DNA of 64,000 nucleotides from Geosiphon pyriformis (taxonomy: Eukaryota; Glomeromycota; Glomeromycetes; Archaeosporales; Geosiphonaceae). The notes under the pieces were generated by a model. The model made no database searches and was not told the origin of the DNA. It worked only from the letters and a program-made list of their open reading frames with translations. Numbering within the stretch: the stretch's first letter is position 1; each line of letters starts with the position of its first letter. This document shows positions 24,818-35,950 of the stretch, piece by piece. A program made the translations under genes and the position numbers. Location: positions 54,464-118,463 of the forward strand of contig JAAOMT010000269.1 of assembly GCA_016748015.1 (NCBI GenBank), written 5' to 3'.

Positions 24818-26041
24818 CTCATTCTCATCTAAAGTCACCGTGTGATAACATAAATAAATTTTTGGGTTTGCACAATCGCATGAAGGTTCTATCCAGAATT
24901 CTTTTCTAAAGTGTCTATATAGAATATTAGGAGATCTATAGGCTTTATTACTAAGCCTCTTTTTTTCACGATCAAAACCTTCAATTGGAAAATTAGGGAT
25001 CGAGTCGTCACCATAAGTTACTCTCCAAGGTTTCACCATGAGTTCGATATAATAGACGAATTGATTATTTCCAATTCTCGGTTGTCCGAATGTAATAAGA
25101 GTTATTGATGCTTTCATATATTCCCTTTTATATTCAAGTGCAGCAAATACCGCTAAAACTAAGAATGCAAAAAAATTGTAAATTTTAAAATTTTCTTTCC
25201 ACAATAGTTTTTCAATAAATATAAATTTTTATTTACCAGCTCCAATTCCAAAACCTGTAAATGTATATTGATTCAATTGATCTGTTAAATTATTTTTCTC
25301 TTCAAAAATTCTCAATTTCTCCCAGAACCGAGTTTTACAGGTTTCCCAACGTTGATAAAAAACTTCGGTCACCAAACCATATTCTACATGAGGGTAAGAA
25401 ATGGTATCCCATCTGCGATTGCTTGGAACTAATGTGAAATAATCAAAATCATACTCTGGAGTACTAAAAGCAATCGTTTTTTCTGAAAATATTGCTATTT
25501 CAAAAAAAAAAATTGATTTTTTAAATAAAATTAAATGGTGAGTTTTTTTTTTAAGAATTAATAATGAACTTCAATAAAGGATTATTATTATTATTTACTA
25601 ACCCCAAACTTTTTTTTGTCTTTTACCCACCAAATAGTTTTTTCTGTTATTTAAAACTTGTTGACAAGATACCATCCATGAAAATTTTGCCGCAGAATCC
25701 AATACCTGCAAAATATCTATATCTTCAACTGTTTTTTTAACAAACGTTACACCTACGCTATCTCCTTTTATCGCAACTAACTGATTATAAAGGTCAGCGG
25801 CTGGTCTATTAAGAGAAATTTGGGGATTTCTTTTTTGATTTGATTCATTAACAAATTGATTTTGTTTGAAAGAAGATAATAGTTGAGTTTTATTGTAAGT
25901 TTGTTCTTTTACCAAATACTCATGGATTTTAATAGGTATATTTATTGATTGGGAACGAAGAACAGGTATTAAATTCAAGAAGAAAAAGAACGAAATTATA
26001 AAGAACACATTTGGCAAAATAATTTGAAAAAAGTAACCCAT
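24818..26041 (-). CDS. Class 3 lipase-like protein, partial (L4)
   Basis: Exons 26041-25603, 25494-25237 and 25158-24818 are in the same phases as L2. They encode a signal-anchor N-terminus (MGYFFQIILPNVFFIISFFF), TFTGFGIGAG, LITFGQPRIGNNQFV, YGDDSIPNFP and YRHFRKEFWI. Exon 3 ends at DENE with a GTAATT donor. The fourth exon, which in L1-L3 supplies the DCN/ECN start and the PYFG..C end, is not found between the donor and the gap nor just beyond it. The gene is therefore incomplete in this assembly or truncated. The serine nucleophile is again absent. Confidence 0.8.
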
Positions 26042-27882
26042 TTTAAAATTAAAATATGATTTGAAAAAGAAAACCTTGTAAAATTATTCAAATTCGACCT
26101 CAGTCATGTGAATTGTAAATCATTTACCGAAAGCATGATGTTTTGATATATTGGGGGGAAATGTTTGGAAAATGAACACGAAAAAATAAATTTTATCCGA
26201 CCAATTTGAAAATATTATGGTCATTAAGCCATGATAAAGCTGAAACTTTTAAAATAAGCTAATTTGATTTGAAAAGATTTAGAAATCAAAGTTATCTTTG
26301 AATTTGGGGTTTCAGACTTTGAAATAAATACAGTCTCTACCAAAAAGCCACCAATTTCTAATTTGATATCTGGTAATTGTGCAGATCAATTTGAAAATGT
26401 TTTAATCTGCAGTTTTACATTATGAACTGATAATTTTCTTATAATTTTTTTGGTTAATTTTTCATGAATAAATTGTAAGAAACTTCTTTTTTCCACAATA
26501 TTGACATTATCCAAGTATTAATTTTTTTTCTTTTACCAAAAGACTCGTACTTTTGTTCTGAAAAATAATTTCAAAACATTATTATAATTAAATTTTAGAA
26601 CAATATTTTCATTAATATATCCTCCTTTTTTCATTTTCCCAAAAAAATTTGAAATACATATTTTCATTCGCAAATGAAACTTAATAGGTTATAACTCCAA
26701 ATGATATAAATACAATTTTCAAAATTCTATCATGAATATTCTACTTTTTTTTAAAAAATATATATATATATTTAATTTAAATTTCTGTTATCATATATAT
26801 AATTTTATTTTGGTTTTTTTAAAATAAAATATTATTTATTTTAAACATATTTTTTATGAATATTTTAACCGTTTAAATATATTATTTAAAAATTATAATT
26901 TTATATATATTTTTATAATAATTTATTTATTTTTTTAAATATATCAAATTTATTAATGTATATAATTTTTAAAATATTATTTTATAATTTGAGATTATTT
27001 TAAATATATAAATTTTCAAAATATAAAATATAAAATATAATTTTATTTTATTTGGAGCAAACTGCAACAAAACCAAACAAAATAAACATTTTATTTTGTG
27101 ACTAATTGAAAGGCTGATGTGGTTGATTGTCACAGCTGTAACCTATAAACAAATTTATGTAAATCACAGTTTTAAATTAATATCATGGCAGAATAGGATT
27201 ATGTCTATATAAAAATAATATATATGAAACTAATTTACATTAAATCCACCATAGAACCAAAGAATTATAGCATTATTAAAAGTATTTTAAAGGAAAAAAA
27301 ATTGCATCATATGTTTTTAAAATTAATAATATCCAAACTCTCCAAAAATATCTAGATAAAGAAAAAATTACCTATGAAATTTACCAAAAAGAACGAAAAA
27401 TAATAAACAATAAACAATAAACAAACACTACTACCAATTTATGTTGAACCAAGGAAAAAATGAAAAATAGAAGAAATTTAAAAACAAATAGCTGTTTTCT
27501 TGGACAAATTTCTATGATTTTTTATATACTGCTCAAGTAAAAATGACAATAAATGCAATAATTTTGGTTCGCTGTACCCCAAGTGCTACAAATCTGACAC
27601 AATTCATGACCAGCAAAATCTGTATCATTTTAGAAACAATAGGTAAGTATTAAAGGTAATTAAAAGGAAACACCAGAATAAATCATTAGGAGAGTAGCCA
27701 TTTGATCCATGGTTATGATGTATGTTTACTAAATGCTCATGATCCTGATCAATGTTTGATAAACCAAAAAATTAATTATAAATTAGATCATTCGCACATA
27801 TTTTCATTCAAAAAAACAAATTACAATTGATCAAATTGCAACCGTGTTGCTGAAAGCATAATTTATTCTATTAAATCAAATA
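26042..27882. other. AT-rich spacer
   Basis: No gene supported. 26750-27060 is almost pure A+T. The sequence becomes less biased after 27060. Confidence 0.6.
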
Positions 27883-28152
27883 ATGTTCATTATTAAAATT
27901 TTCTGTGAATTGCTCTTCTTGATCACGCTTACTGCTGGTATTTTATTCTACAATAAAATTCACAATCAATTCCATGTTCTATCTCAAAAGCTTGTCCAAG
28001 CAGGTCTCAGACTTAAAAAAGTGCCCATAAAACTCCACAAATTGCATAAAAAAAAAGGTGTCGTTGCCTTTATTCTAATAGGCCTTCAACAAAAAAGTCA
28101 ATTCGTGATCAAAGTGCTTAAAAATTGGATAGATAAAGAAAATGAAAAGTGA
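27883..28152 (+). CDS. Small hypothetical protein with N-terminal membrane segment
   Basis: An 89-residue ORF starting MFIIKIFCELLFLITLTAGI, a good transmembrane or signal-anchor segment, then a very basic, Lys-rich body (KKVPIKLHKLHKKKGVV) and a Lys/Glu-rich end. No family recognised and no splice sites needed. It lies among broken accessory genes, so it could equally be a chance frame. Confidence 0.3.
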   Translation: MFIIKIFCELLFLITLTAGILFYNKIHNQFHVLSQKLVQAGLRLKKVPIKLHKLHKKKGVVAFILIGLQQKSQFVIKVLKNWIDKENEK

Positions 28153-28712
28153 AGCTGAGTATTTTATTAATATTACCAATGATATGTAGCATAGATTTCA
28201 TTAGAGCGACCAAAATATAGGGATACAAGTATTTCCTCTTATGCAATTGCTTTAGTGAATCTTTAAATGTGATATACTTTGTTTTTAAAAAAATAATGAA
28301 GTCAATATTGACAAAATATGTGTATCAATTATTCTGATTATTTCACCTCATTTCCAAATACACAATACTATGAAACATCATCAGGAGTACAGTGGCAAGA
28401 ATCAGACAATCTGATTTAATGCATGTTCATTGTTCAGAAGATATAAGTAAGTGATCCATTTCATTATCTTATTTGTTGACAGCATTTATAACACACAAGT
28501 AACTATTCTAATCCAAAGTTTTGTAATTCCCCACTGCAGAAATTTGTAGTTCAACTACTTTGTTACACTAGAAGAAACAAAAAAAAAACAGTGGACCACA
28601 TAAACTTTATTCCTAATTAATATCACCTCTTGTTTTGAATAGCTGTATGTCCAGTGGGTCAAGTTGGCTTCCTACCTTGAGTAACAAAAATCATCTTCAA
28701 AAAGTCCACTCA

Positions 28713-29967
28713 ATGTCAAGTTGGCTGTGGGTTCTCTTTGAAGGTCAAGCTAGCCCTGTTAAAGTAGATGCCTCTAATGTACTTAATTTGTCACGCCTTG
28801 TCCTTCGCATCAAGAAGGCATTTTGAGAAAAGCTCTCCTCCATTCCATCAGACGAGATACAATTTTTGTCTAGTAACAACTACACACAACCACTTTCAAT
28901 AGGCACTCTCATTACATCTATTCATACTACAGATATCTCACCCCTTGTCGTTTGTTATTCATTCTCTGACTGCACGATTGTGATCTGCTGTAATCTGTCG
29001 AACAGCTGGTTCAGGCACCAATGGCCATATTCCAGTAGACTTTGACATATTTTGTGTGCTGCCGCCCTTGAGCAATTTTCACCGTTGAACAGATCTGAAT
29101 TCTTTTTTGTGGTCAAGGAGCCAGCTAAGCAACAAATAGTCAACAAGTTCGAGCTCAACAGAATCATTCAGGATGCTCCAACTGATAATGGTAAGCGCCA
29201 GATCAGCTTATTCATATGAGTTAAGGGTAAAAAGGCATATGGGGAATAGGACCTGCGTGATGTCCTCCAGAACATTTTGTACAAAAGCAGTTGGTCATCA
29301 CTCAGCAGCGCTCCTCGACTGAACTTGGACGAATTCGATAAAGTAGAAGTCAGTGACGATGCTTTGAAATTGCTTATAGATGAGCTTCAAAAAAATGCAG
29401 ATGTATTTGGCAAAGTAACAAGTAACAAAAATAACGTGCAGAGAGTTTATCTCTCCATTCTTAATCACAGCTGTAAAGCATTTACAAGTAAACGAACCGC
29501 TTCTTGCGTTTAGAGCTGAAGATGAGCTTAATAGAAGTCATGGCTTTGGTCTTGTGAATTACACGGTTGTTTTAAATGACATTTTGATATGCGCAACGGA
29601 GGCAAAAAAAATGGATTTCAACAAAGGGGCAGCCCAAAACATAGTACAAATGCACAGTGCTGTGGAGAGCTTAAGCAAGCGCAAACAAGAAGACACACAT
29701 TTGGAAGATTCTGAGGAAGTTCCAGTTATGGTGTATGGGATTGTGTCAAATGTCCGAAACTGGCTATTCTTGCAATGGGCAGGCACAGAAAACGATTTGG
29801 TCCTATATGTATCTAAAATGCAATCGTGCAACTTCAGTAATGCTGAAATAATGAAGATGGGAGCAAAAAACATCACAACGTACATCACCGCAATCCTGCA
29901 AGAGCAGATTCGTGGATTAAACACAGAATGTCATCATGTTCCGAAGAAACCCAGATTTTCACTTTAA
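28713..29967 (+). pseudogene. Crinkler (CRN)-type effector pseudogene
   Basis: One frame runs from MSSWLWVLFEGQASPVKVDA at 28713 to about 29480, interrupted by four in-frame stops (28824 TGA, one TGA near 29045, 29218 TGA, 29248 TAG). One frameshift then leads into 29490-29967. The N-terminus resembles the ubiquitin-like CRN header (LW..FEG....V.V). The body holds VKGKKAYGE and DLRDVLQ. The C-terminal domain has GLVNYTVVLND, ICATEAKKMDFNKGAAQNIV and QWAGTENDL, the pattern of the nuclease-like (PD-(D/E)xK) C-terminus found in AMF Crinklers. The first acidic position, usually VDY, is VNY. Family assignment is from memory. It is dead as it stands. Confidence 0.65.
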
Positions 29968-30627
29968 ATGCACATCTCATTGATAACACAAGAGGCGCGT
30001 GCAAAGTACTGCACAGCATAATTTGCTTGCTTACCAAAAATGAATCCATAGGGAAAATTTCATTATTAATAATAACCGATTTCTTATTTCGACCAGAAAG
30101 AAAATTTATCTTATGGTCGAACCAAAAGTCAGATGTAATGTTACTTTTGCCAGCTGGAAACCATCATAATGTGTCTAGTGAACTTTTCTTTAATCTTTTT
30201 CTGCCGTCCTCTTTGGTGAAAGTCAGAGCGAAATCATAATATTTATGTTTGGCATATCCAAGTGATTCTTTTTTGCTACTCACATCCTTTCTGAACCTAT
30301 GCAAATTGCTATTAATTAGACTCAGTTTACAATTGTACTGCTTCGGATTTTGTCTACACATTTTATGTGATTGCTGTAACTCAATGATTAGCACATGTAC
30401 TCGGGCACTATAATTAGTTTTCTCTTTCAAGTTTCAAATGGCAAATAAAATCCAAAATCTTAGATTGAAGACATTTGTAAAGAACTACAATTGGGTTTTG
30501 AAAATGGATTATTCTCTCAGCAACATTGAAGTTTTACAGAAACTGTAACTTTTAAGTAAGCTTATTGCTAGTAAAGACCTAAAAAGTGATAAAATATATA
30601 TATAGGGTTATCCGTATATGAAAAATA
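29968..30627. other. Intergenic, nothing supported
   Basis: Short frames on both strands (29928-30239 plus, 30164-30430 minus) show no domain and overlap each other. Confidence 0.5.
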
Positions 30628-32328
30628 GTGAATACAATGGTTCTACTGAATTTGAAAAAGCAATACGTTTCTTGGGAGATAGGCTACAATTGCGGTTGCT
30701 CAAAAGTGATTCCGAGAGAAAAGTTTGCCGAGTTACGTGAAGCGTTTCAAGCTCTCTCTAGATCTGAGCAAGATATTTTTTTAATGACCCAACTGAGAGC
30801 GATGAATGGTGGAGAAATAACTGCCAGTCGACGTCTTAAAAAGAAAACGCGTCCTAATAAGAGCACATTTTACTACTGAGATCGCAATACGCCGCTTTGT
30901 CAGAAAACGTATCTCAATATGTTAGGAATTGGTCACACTCACTTCGAAACCGTCAGAAATCTAGCAACGAATGGTATAATACCGCGCGTTCATGGTAACG
31001 TAAAAAGAATACCGCGATGGAAAACCAAAATAATCATTGATATAATCGTTGCTACTGCAATGAAGAATTTTCTTGAGAATTATGCTGAAATCCATGGACT
31101 ACCAAGTCCTGGTAGAAATGTTAACCCCGTTACATAATTGCTTACACTATTGCCAGCTGAAACGAATTACAAATTCGTCTATCGTGATTTTATTGCAGGT
31201 CTTGAGAACAATATCACATTAAAATTGTTAAAATATGATGCATTTTGCAAGTAATGGCATCAATTAATGCCTTATATTCAAATCATGAGTCCAAGAACAG
31301 ATTTATGTGATATGTGCCAACATTTTCAGAACGGCTTACAGTATAATGCTCGTAAGGAAGAAGAAGCGAAAGATTTACTAAAAAGGTACAAAGAACATTT
31401 AGTTAAGGCTAAATTAGAGAGAAATTATTACAACAAAAATACGAAATTAGCAGAACAACGGAGAAAATTGGTGGATGAGCATTTTAGAACAAGATTATTG
31501 CTACTGCTCATTACAGTTACGATTGGGCACAAAATGTTCACTGATCAACAGGTGAGTAAAATTTATTATCTTAGTCCGCGCAAAGTGCATTTATTTGGTA
31601 TTCAAGATGAAGCAGTACGCGAAAAAATTAATTATGTTCTTGATGAAGACGAAATTATCGGCAAAGGCCCTAATGGCACACTGAGCATGATATGGAATTA
31701 AGAAATTGAATAAAGGTGAAAAGTATTTGAAGATTACTTGCGATAATGCGGGAGGACAGAATAAAAATAATGCTACCATTTGATTTTATCTATATTTAGT
31801 TATTTGCGGTTATTACGAAAGAATCGAATTAAATTTCATGGTACCTGGACATACTAAATTCAAGTGTGATGGCAGTTTTGGATTGATTAAGAAACTATAC
31901 CGTAAAACGACTGTAGATTGTGGTTGAAGTAGTAAAAAAGTCTAGTGTTGCCAGACTAAATAAAGCGCGGCGCTATAATAATAGAGCCAGCTTTCAATAT
32001 TTTGACATCATAAGTGGTCTGGAAGCTTATTTTAAAAAACTACCCGGTCTACAAAAGTTTCAGCATTTTCTGTTTACCAGGGCCAACCCTGGTGTGGTCA
32101 AAGTCCAAGAATTCGCTAATAGTCCTTTCCAGGAATTCAGGCTTTTAAAAATTGGCAAATCCCGAAGCTTCGAAGAGTATAGAAAAAATCAAGGCCTTGT
32201 CATTTTCCGTGCTAGTGCCTCCTCCTATGAAGTATGAAAGGCAAGAATACCTTTATAATTATATTCGGCCTTTTGTCAAAGATGCGTTTAAAGATGTCAC
32301 TTGCCCAAAACCATTGAATGCATATTAA
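30628..32328 (+). pseudogene. Broken transposon-type gene (SPRTDLCDMCQ family)
   Basis: A single frame covers 30628 to about 31490 with stops at 30877 (TGA), 31135 (TAA) and about 31252 (TAA), then at least four frameshifts to the terminal TAA at 32326. Readable blocks in order: CGCSKVIPREKF; CQKTYLNMLGI; HGLPSPGRNVN; SPRTDLCDMCQ with a CxxC pair; SPRKVHLFGIQDEA; NYVLDEDEIIGKGPNGT; CDNAGGQNKNNATI; VPGHTKFKCDGSFGLIKK; FQYFDIISGLE; RPFVKDAFKDVTCPKP. The CDN...QNKN.. and GHTKF..D blocks look like an RNase H-fold catalytic core of transposase-like proteins (DUF7869-type, from memory). Two TGA codons sit where tryptophan would fit (30877 and NNATI-TGA-FYLYL near 31772). Confidence 0.6.
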
Positions 32329-32338
32329 AAATTAAATA

Positions 32339-33047
32339 ATGTCTAACCAAAATTACATTAACTGTCTCCACTGCTTAATTAAGCAAATCACCCAACAAAA
32401 AAATCGTCCGATCAAAATCATTTGTGATTGGGATGAATGTATATTAAGTTACAGAGCAACCTCCATCTATAAATATTTACAAGAAAGCATTGGAGTCAAA
32501 GACTCTTTTAAAGAATTTTTTAAAAGATTTTGAGAACGAGCGAATTTAAGCAGCTCCTCTCATGAGGGATACAAGTTTATGCCTTATGATAGCGACGATG
32601 AAAATGAAAAGAAAGCAATCGAAGAGTTTCACAGATTAAAAAAAGAGCGAAACAAAGATCCTGACAAGAATAATTCTAAATATCTCCCTACTAATGTGCA
32701 AGATTTTGCGCCTTTTCTTTCGATAACTGAAGAAATCTCCAAGTCCGTAAAAGAAGACTTAATTAGTGAATTAGTAGTGGTCAGTTCTACTTTGAGCAAA
32801 AGGCAAAGGAGGCGAGGAGTCTTTTGTAGTTAAGTCAAAAAGAAGAAGGTTTTCTAATGCTTGGGCTAATTTCCCCCAAACAAAGCTAGGCATAATCTTT
32901 GTTGAAAGAATCGGCAACGAAAATCAACCTCATCGTTAATAATGAATTGGGGATAATCATCCTGATTTTGATTTGTAGGTTGATGATCATGCTTTTATAA
33001 TTGATTCAACTAGAAAACATCTCGGAGAAAGCCATGCCCGATTATAA
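32339..33047 (+). pseudogene. HAD-like hypothetical gene, reads through with TGA as Trp, then frameshifted
   Basis: The ATG at 32339 opens a frame of 164 codons whose only interruption is TGA at 32531 (FKRF-TGA-ERANL). Residues 24-34 (PIKIICDWDEC) have the hydrophobic strand plus DxD start of HAD-type phosphatases. After SKRQRR a frameshift near 32812 leads to GEESFVVKSKRRRFSNAWAN and GNENQPHR, then TAA TAA at 32937. The same frame continues as HAFIIDSTRKHLGESHARL to TAA at 33045, overlapping the next gene. The ATG is only 10 bp after the stop of the upstream broken gene. No introns are needed. The two TAA and the frameshift show decay in a nuclear setting. Reading TGA as Trp is inference; G-to-A decay of TGG is the alternative. 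Confidence 0.5.
33024..33033 (+). promoter_or_regulatory. Shine-Dalgarno-like GGAG before ATG 33034
   Basis: CGGAGAAAGCC precedes the ATG, with GGAG about 6 bases away. Such a site has no role in a fungal nucleus, so if not chance it supports a bacterial origin of the gene. Confidence 0.4.
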
Positions 33048-33297
33048 ATGTTCTCGACATTTGCAAGCTGATAATATCTACCATATCACCACTAGCGTTA
33101 ATGGTTTAAAAGACGAAGATTTTGTCAAAGCCGCAGAAGAGTCTAAACAAAAGATTAATTTGAAAGATGGAAAAAATAACGATAAAGAAACATGAAAACA
33201 AAGAGCAGTGGGTTATGCTTTTGGCTTAATTACCCCAATTATTTTATACGGAGGATATTGGGTCATTAAAAAATTATATAAAAGACGGAAAAAGTAA
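33034..33297 (+). CDS. Small membrane protein, complete only if TGA is Trp
   Basis: From ATG 33034 the frame encodes 87 residues to TAA 33295 if TGA at 33193 (NDKET-TGA-KQRAV) is read as tryptophan. With the standard code it stops after 53 residues, before the membrane segment. The protein starts MPDYKCSRHLQADNIYH, has an acidic/Lys-rich middle, one clear transmembrane segment (VGYAFGLITPIILYGGYWVI) and a basic end (KKLYKRRKK). A GGAGAAAG sequence ends three bases before the ATG, a good bacterial-type ribosome site. The start overlaps the end of the upstream frame by 14 bp, a bacterial habit. Function unknown. A mollicute origin would explain all of this; a decayed fungal gene remains possible. 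Confidence 0.5.
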
Positions 33298-33602
33298 CTT
33301 AATGCTTTGAACGACGTCACAAGTTCACTTTGTCTGGTTATTTTATTTGGCAAAAGTATGATCCGCGTGTTCAAACATAAACGTGGCTCATGCCTTTTCT
33401 GCCACTCGTATATAATTATAATAATAATAATAATAAATAAATAATATTTAATAATTGCCACTTTTGATAAAGCATATAAAATTAGTAATATAAATAGTAA
33501 TTCAGCAGTGAGCAGGGTAAAAAGGGCTGACCGTAGTACATCAATTTTTTGATGATCAAAAGCTGAAGGTGCAGGTAACAACTAACCAACACTCTTTCTT
33601 TA
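33298..33602. other. Spacer and presumed ALG1 promoter
   Basis: About 300 bp, including an (ATA)n tract at 33417-33438 and a pyrimidine-rich stretch just before the ALG1 start. No TATA box can be singled out in this composition. Confidence 0.4.
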
Positions 33603-35712
33603 ATGGAATCTAGCGAAAGTCTTACTTCTTACACCAATATTCCTGTTTCCGAGATCACTCTTCTCACTATTCTTGTTTTCTTTCTAGTCCTGACTCGTGG
33701 TGCAAGTATATATTACACAAATCGTACCCGTGATGTCGCACTTAACCAGAACAAAAACGTGACCCTTGTTGTCTTGGGGGACATAGGTCGCTCGCCGAGA
33801 ATGCAATACCATGCATTAAGTCTTGCACAAAATAGTTGGATGGTTGATGTTGTGGGTTATAGCGGTAGGAAACTAAACAAAAAAAAGTGAATGTATTATT
33901 CGTAGTAAATTTGTTAGAAGCTAAAATTTTTATATTCGAATCATTTTAGGTGCCACTCCTCCTGCATCTCTCCTTGAAAATACCAATATTAAAATACATT
34001 ATATTTCTCATCCATGGCGCCTCCCAGAATTTTTCCCAAAGGCACTATTTTTACTTTATGCTCCATTCAAGGTTTGCTTTCAAATCGCCCTTTTGTATTG
34101 GACACTTTTGTGGCGGGTAAATTCTCCCAATTTCGTATTAGTCCAGGTAAAGATCATCACTTCATTATGATTTAATTTCAAAAATTTAAAATTAATTTCC
34201 TCCCAATGATCTGACATGTGGTAAACATTCTTGTTTTCTATTTTTAGAATCCACCCGCGATCCCAACTTTATTCATTGTACAATTTGTATGTTGGCTTCG
34301 GCAAATAAATTTAATCGTAGATTGGCACAATTTTGGATATACCCTTTTAGGATTGCGATTGGGTCATGAAAGTCGAATTGTCAAATTTGCTAAATGGTTT
34401 TTATTTTCAAAATCGTATTCAACTCTTTTCCTCATATTTCTAATTACAGTCAACTTTCCATATATAATCTAGGCATGAAAAAGTATGGGGTCGTAGAGCA
34501 GTTGCCCATCTGACAGTAACTGCCGCTATGCACCGGGAATTGTTATATAATTGGGATGTACAGTAAGTATCTAACAATCTGTTTATCTTTTTTTTTCATT
34601 CAAAAATTTTTAAAATTTAAATGTTAAATAGAGGTACCATCGCTACATTATACGACCGACCCCCAGCACATTTTCGGAGACTAAACATCGAAGAAATTCA
34701 TGAAGTAAATTGAGATTTCAATTTTGTACTCTTCAATGTTATCAACTATTGACATTAATCAGAATCCATGGTTCATTTTCAGTTTTTTTTAAGAAATAAT
34801 TTGGAAGAAGTAGTTATGCTACAATCCCTCGATTCTTCCTCATTTATGTCACCTTCGTCAAAAAATTCAACTCTTTTGACTATTAAATTATCTCCAGAAA
34901 CTCCAGCAAAATATCGATCAGACCGCCCCATATTAATTGTCAGCAGTACGAGTTGGACTGCAGATGAAGATTTTTCGATTTTACTTCAAGCCGCACGACA
35001 ACTCGACGAATTTTTTGATGAAGTTATGGAAAAGGGAAGCAAGACCTTTCCAAATTTTCTTTTTGTCATAACTGGCAATGGTCCTTTAAAAAATAAATAT
35101 GTTGAAGATATTAGCCGATTGCCACTCAAATACGTGCGAATTATCACGACGTGGTTAACCGCCGAGGATTATCCTTTACTTCTTGGTAAGATAATTTGTG
35201 TTCTGCATTTTTGAATTCAACTGATGATTACATTTTTTGGCAGGTTCCGCGGATTTGGGAATCTCCCTGCATAAATCTTCATCGGGAATGGACCTTCCAA
35301 TGAAAGTGGTGGATATGTTTGGATGTGGACTGCCTGTGTGTGCCGTGAAATTTCAATGGTTAGTTACTTTTAATTTAAGGTTTATTAATGAAACTTTGTT
35401 AACGGTATAATTTCTTATTTTTATAGTCTCGATGAGCTTGTGCACCATGAAAAGAATGGCCTAATATTCAATGATGCTGAAGAATTGGCGAAACAATTAT
35501 TTGCAAGTATATTAAGATTGAATTAAATTGAATTTCTGAGATAAATACTAAATTACTTTTCCTTATCACGATAATGACAGGATTTATTTAATGAATATCC
35601 CGCTAATACTGTAAAACTGGAAAGAATGCGCGAAAACATAAAAGAGTTTCAAAAAGAAAGATGGGATGCAAGCTGGAATCGCGTTGTTTTGCCTTTATTA
35701 CCAGACGAGTAG
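33603..35712 (+). CDS. ALG1: Chitobiosyldiphosphodolichol beta-mannosyltransferase
   Basis: Adds the first mannose (beta-1,4) to GlcNAc2-PP-dolichol on the cytosolic face of the ER in N-glycan precursor assembly. Nine exons: 33603-33864, 33950-34146, 34248-34396, 34473-34562, 34632-34704, 34783-35185, 35244-35358, 35427-35502, 35581-35712. Phases close to 498 residues, slightly longer than yeast and human. Visible: N-terminal membrane anchor (about residues 19-38), [19 protein letters not shown] (from residue 56), [52 protein letters not shown] and the GT-B donor-site block [20 protein letters not shown]. The last intron has a GC donor (GCAAGT at 35503); the rest are GT-AG. Converges with NOP4, 238 bp apart. 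Confidence 0.95.
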
Positions 35713-35950
35713 AGATCCTTTTTAATTTTTCAGTAAGGGTCAACTATTTCGATATAATATTCATACCCCCAAATGATTAAGGTAGTGAATGTGACATAAC
35801 TTCAACAAGGTGTGGTAGTTGTCAGGAGGCGTGCCACTTCAGCATCTCTGGGTAACACAGGCAGTTCAAGGCTTATCTAGTGGATCTAGATTACCAAAAA
35901 CGATAATTTTCTAATACAAATTGTGTGAATCGAGTTTTTGTACAAATTAG
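35713..35950. other. Convergent 3' intergenic region
   Basis: Short spacer between the ALG1 and NOP4 stops; must hold both polyadenylation regions. No distinctive element. Confidence 0.5.

Noticed and set aside
29559-29924. 121-codon minus-strand frame
   Set aside because: Shadow of the Crinkler C-terminal frame on the plus strand, which has recognisable motifs.
32339-33297. Simple bacterial contamination of the assembly
   Set aside because: The sequence runs without a visible break into fungal ALG1 and from a transposon-type pseudogene, and gene 1 is itself decayed. A chimera cannot be excluded from sequence alone, so it is listed as a check instead of a conclusion.
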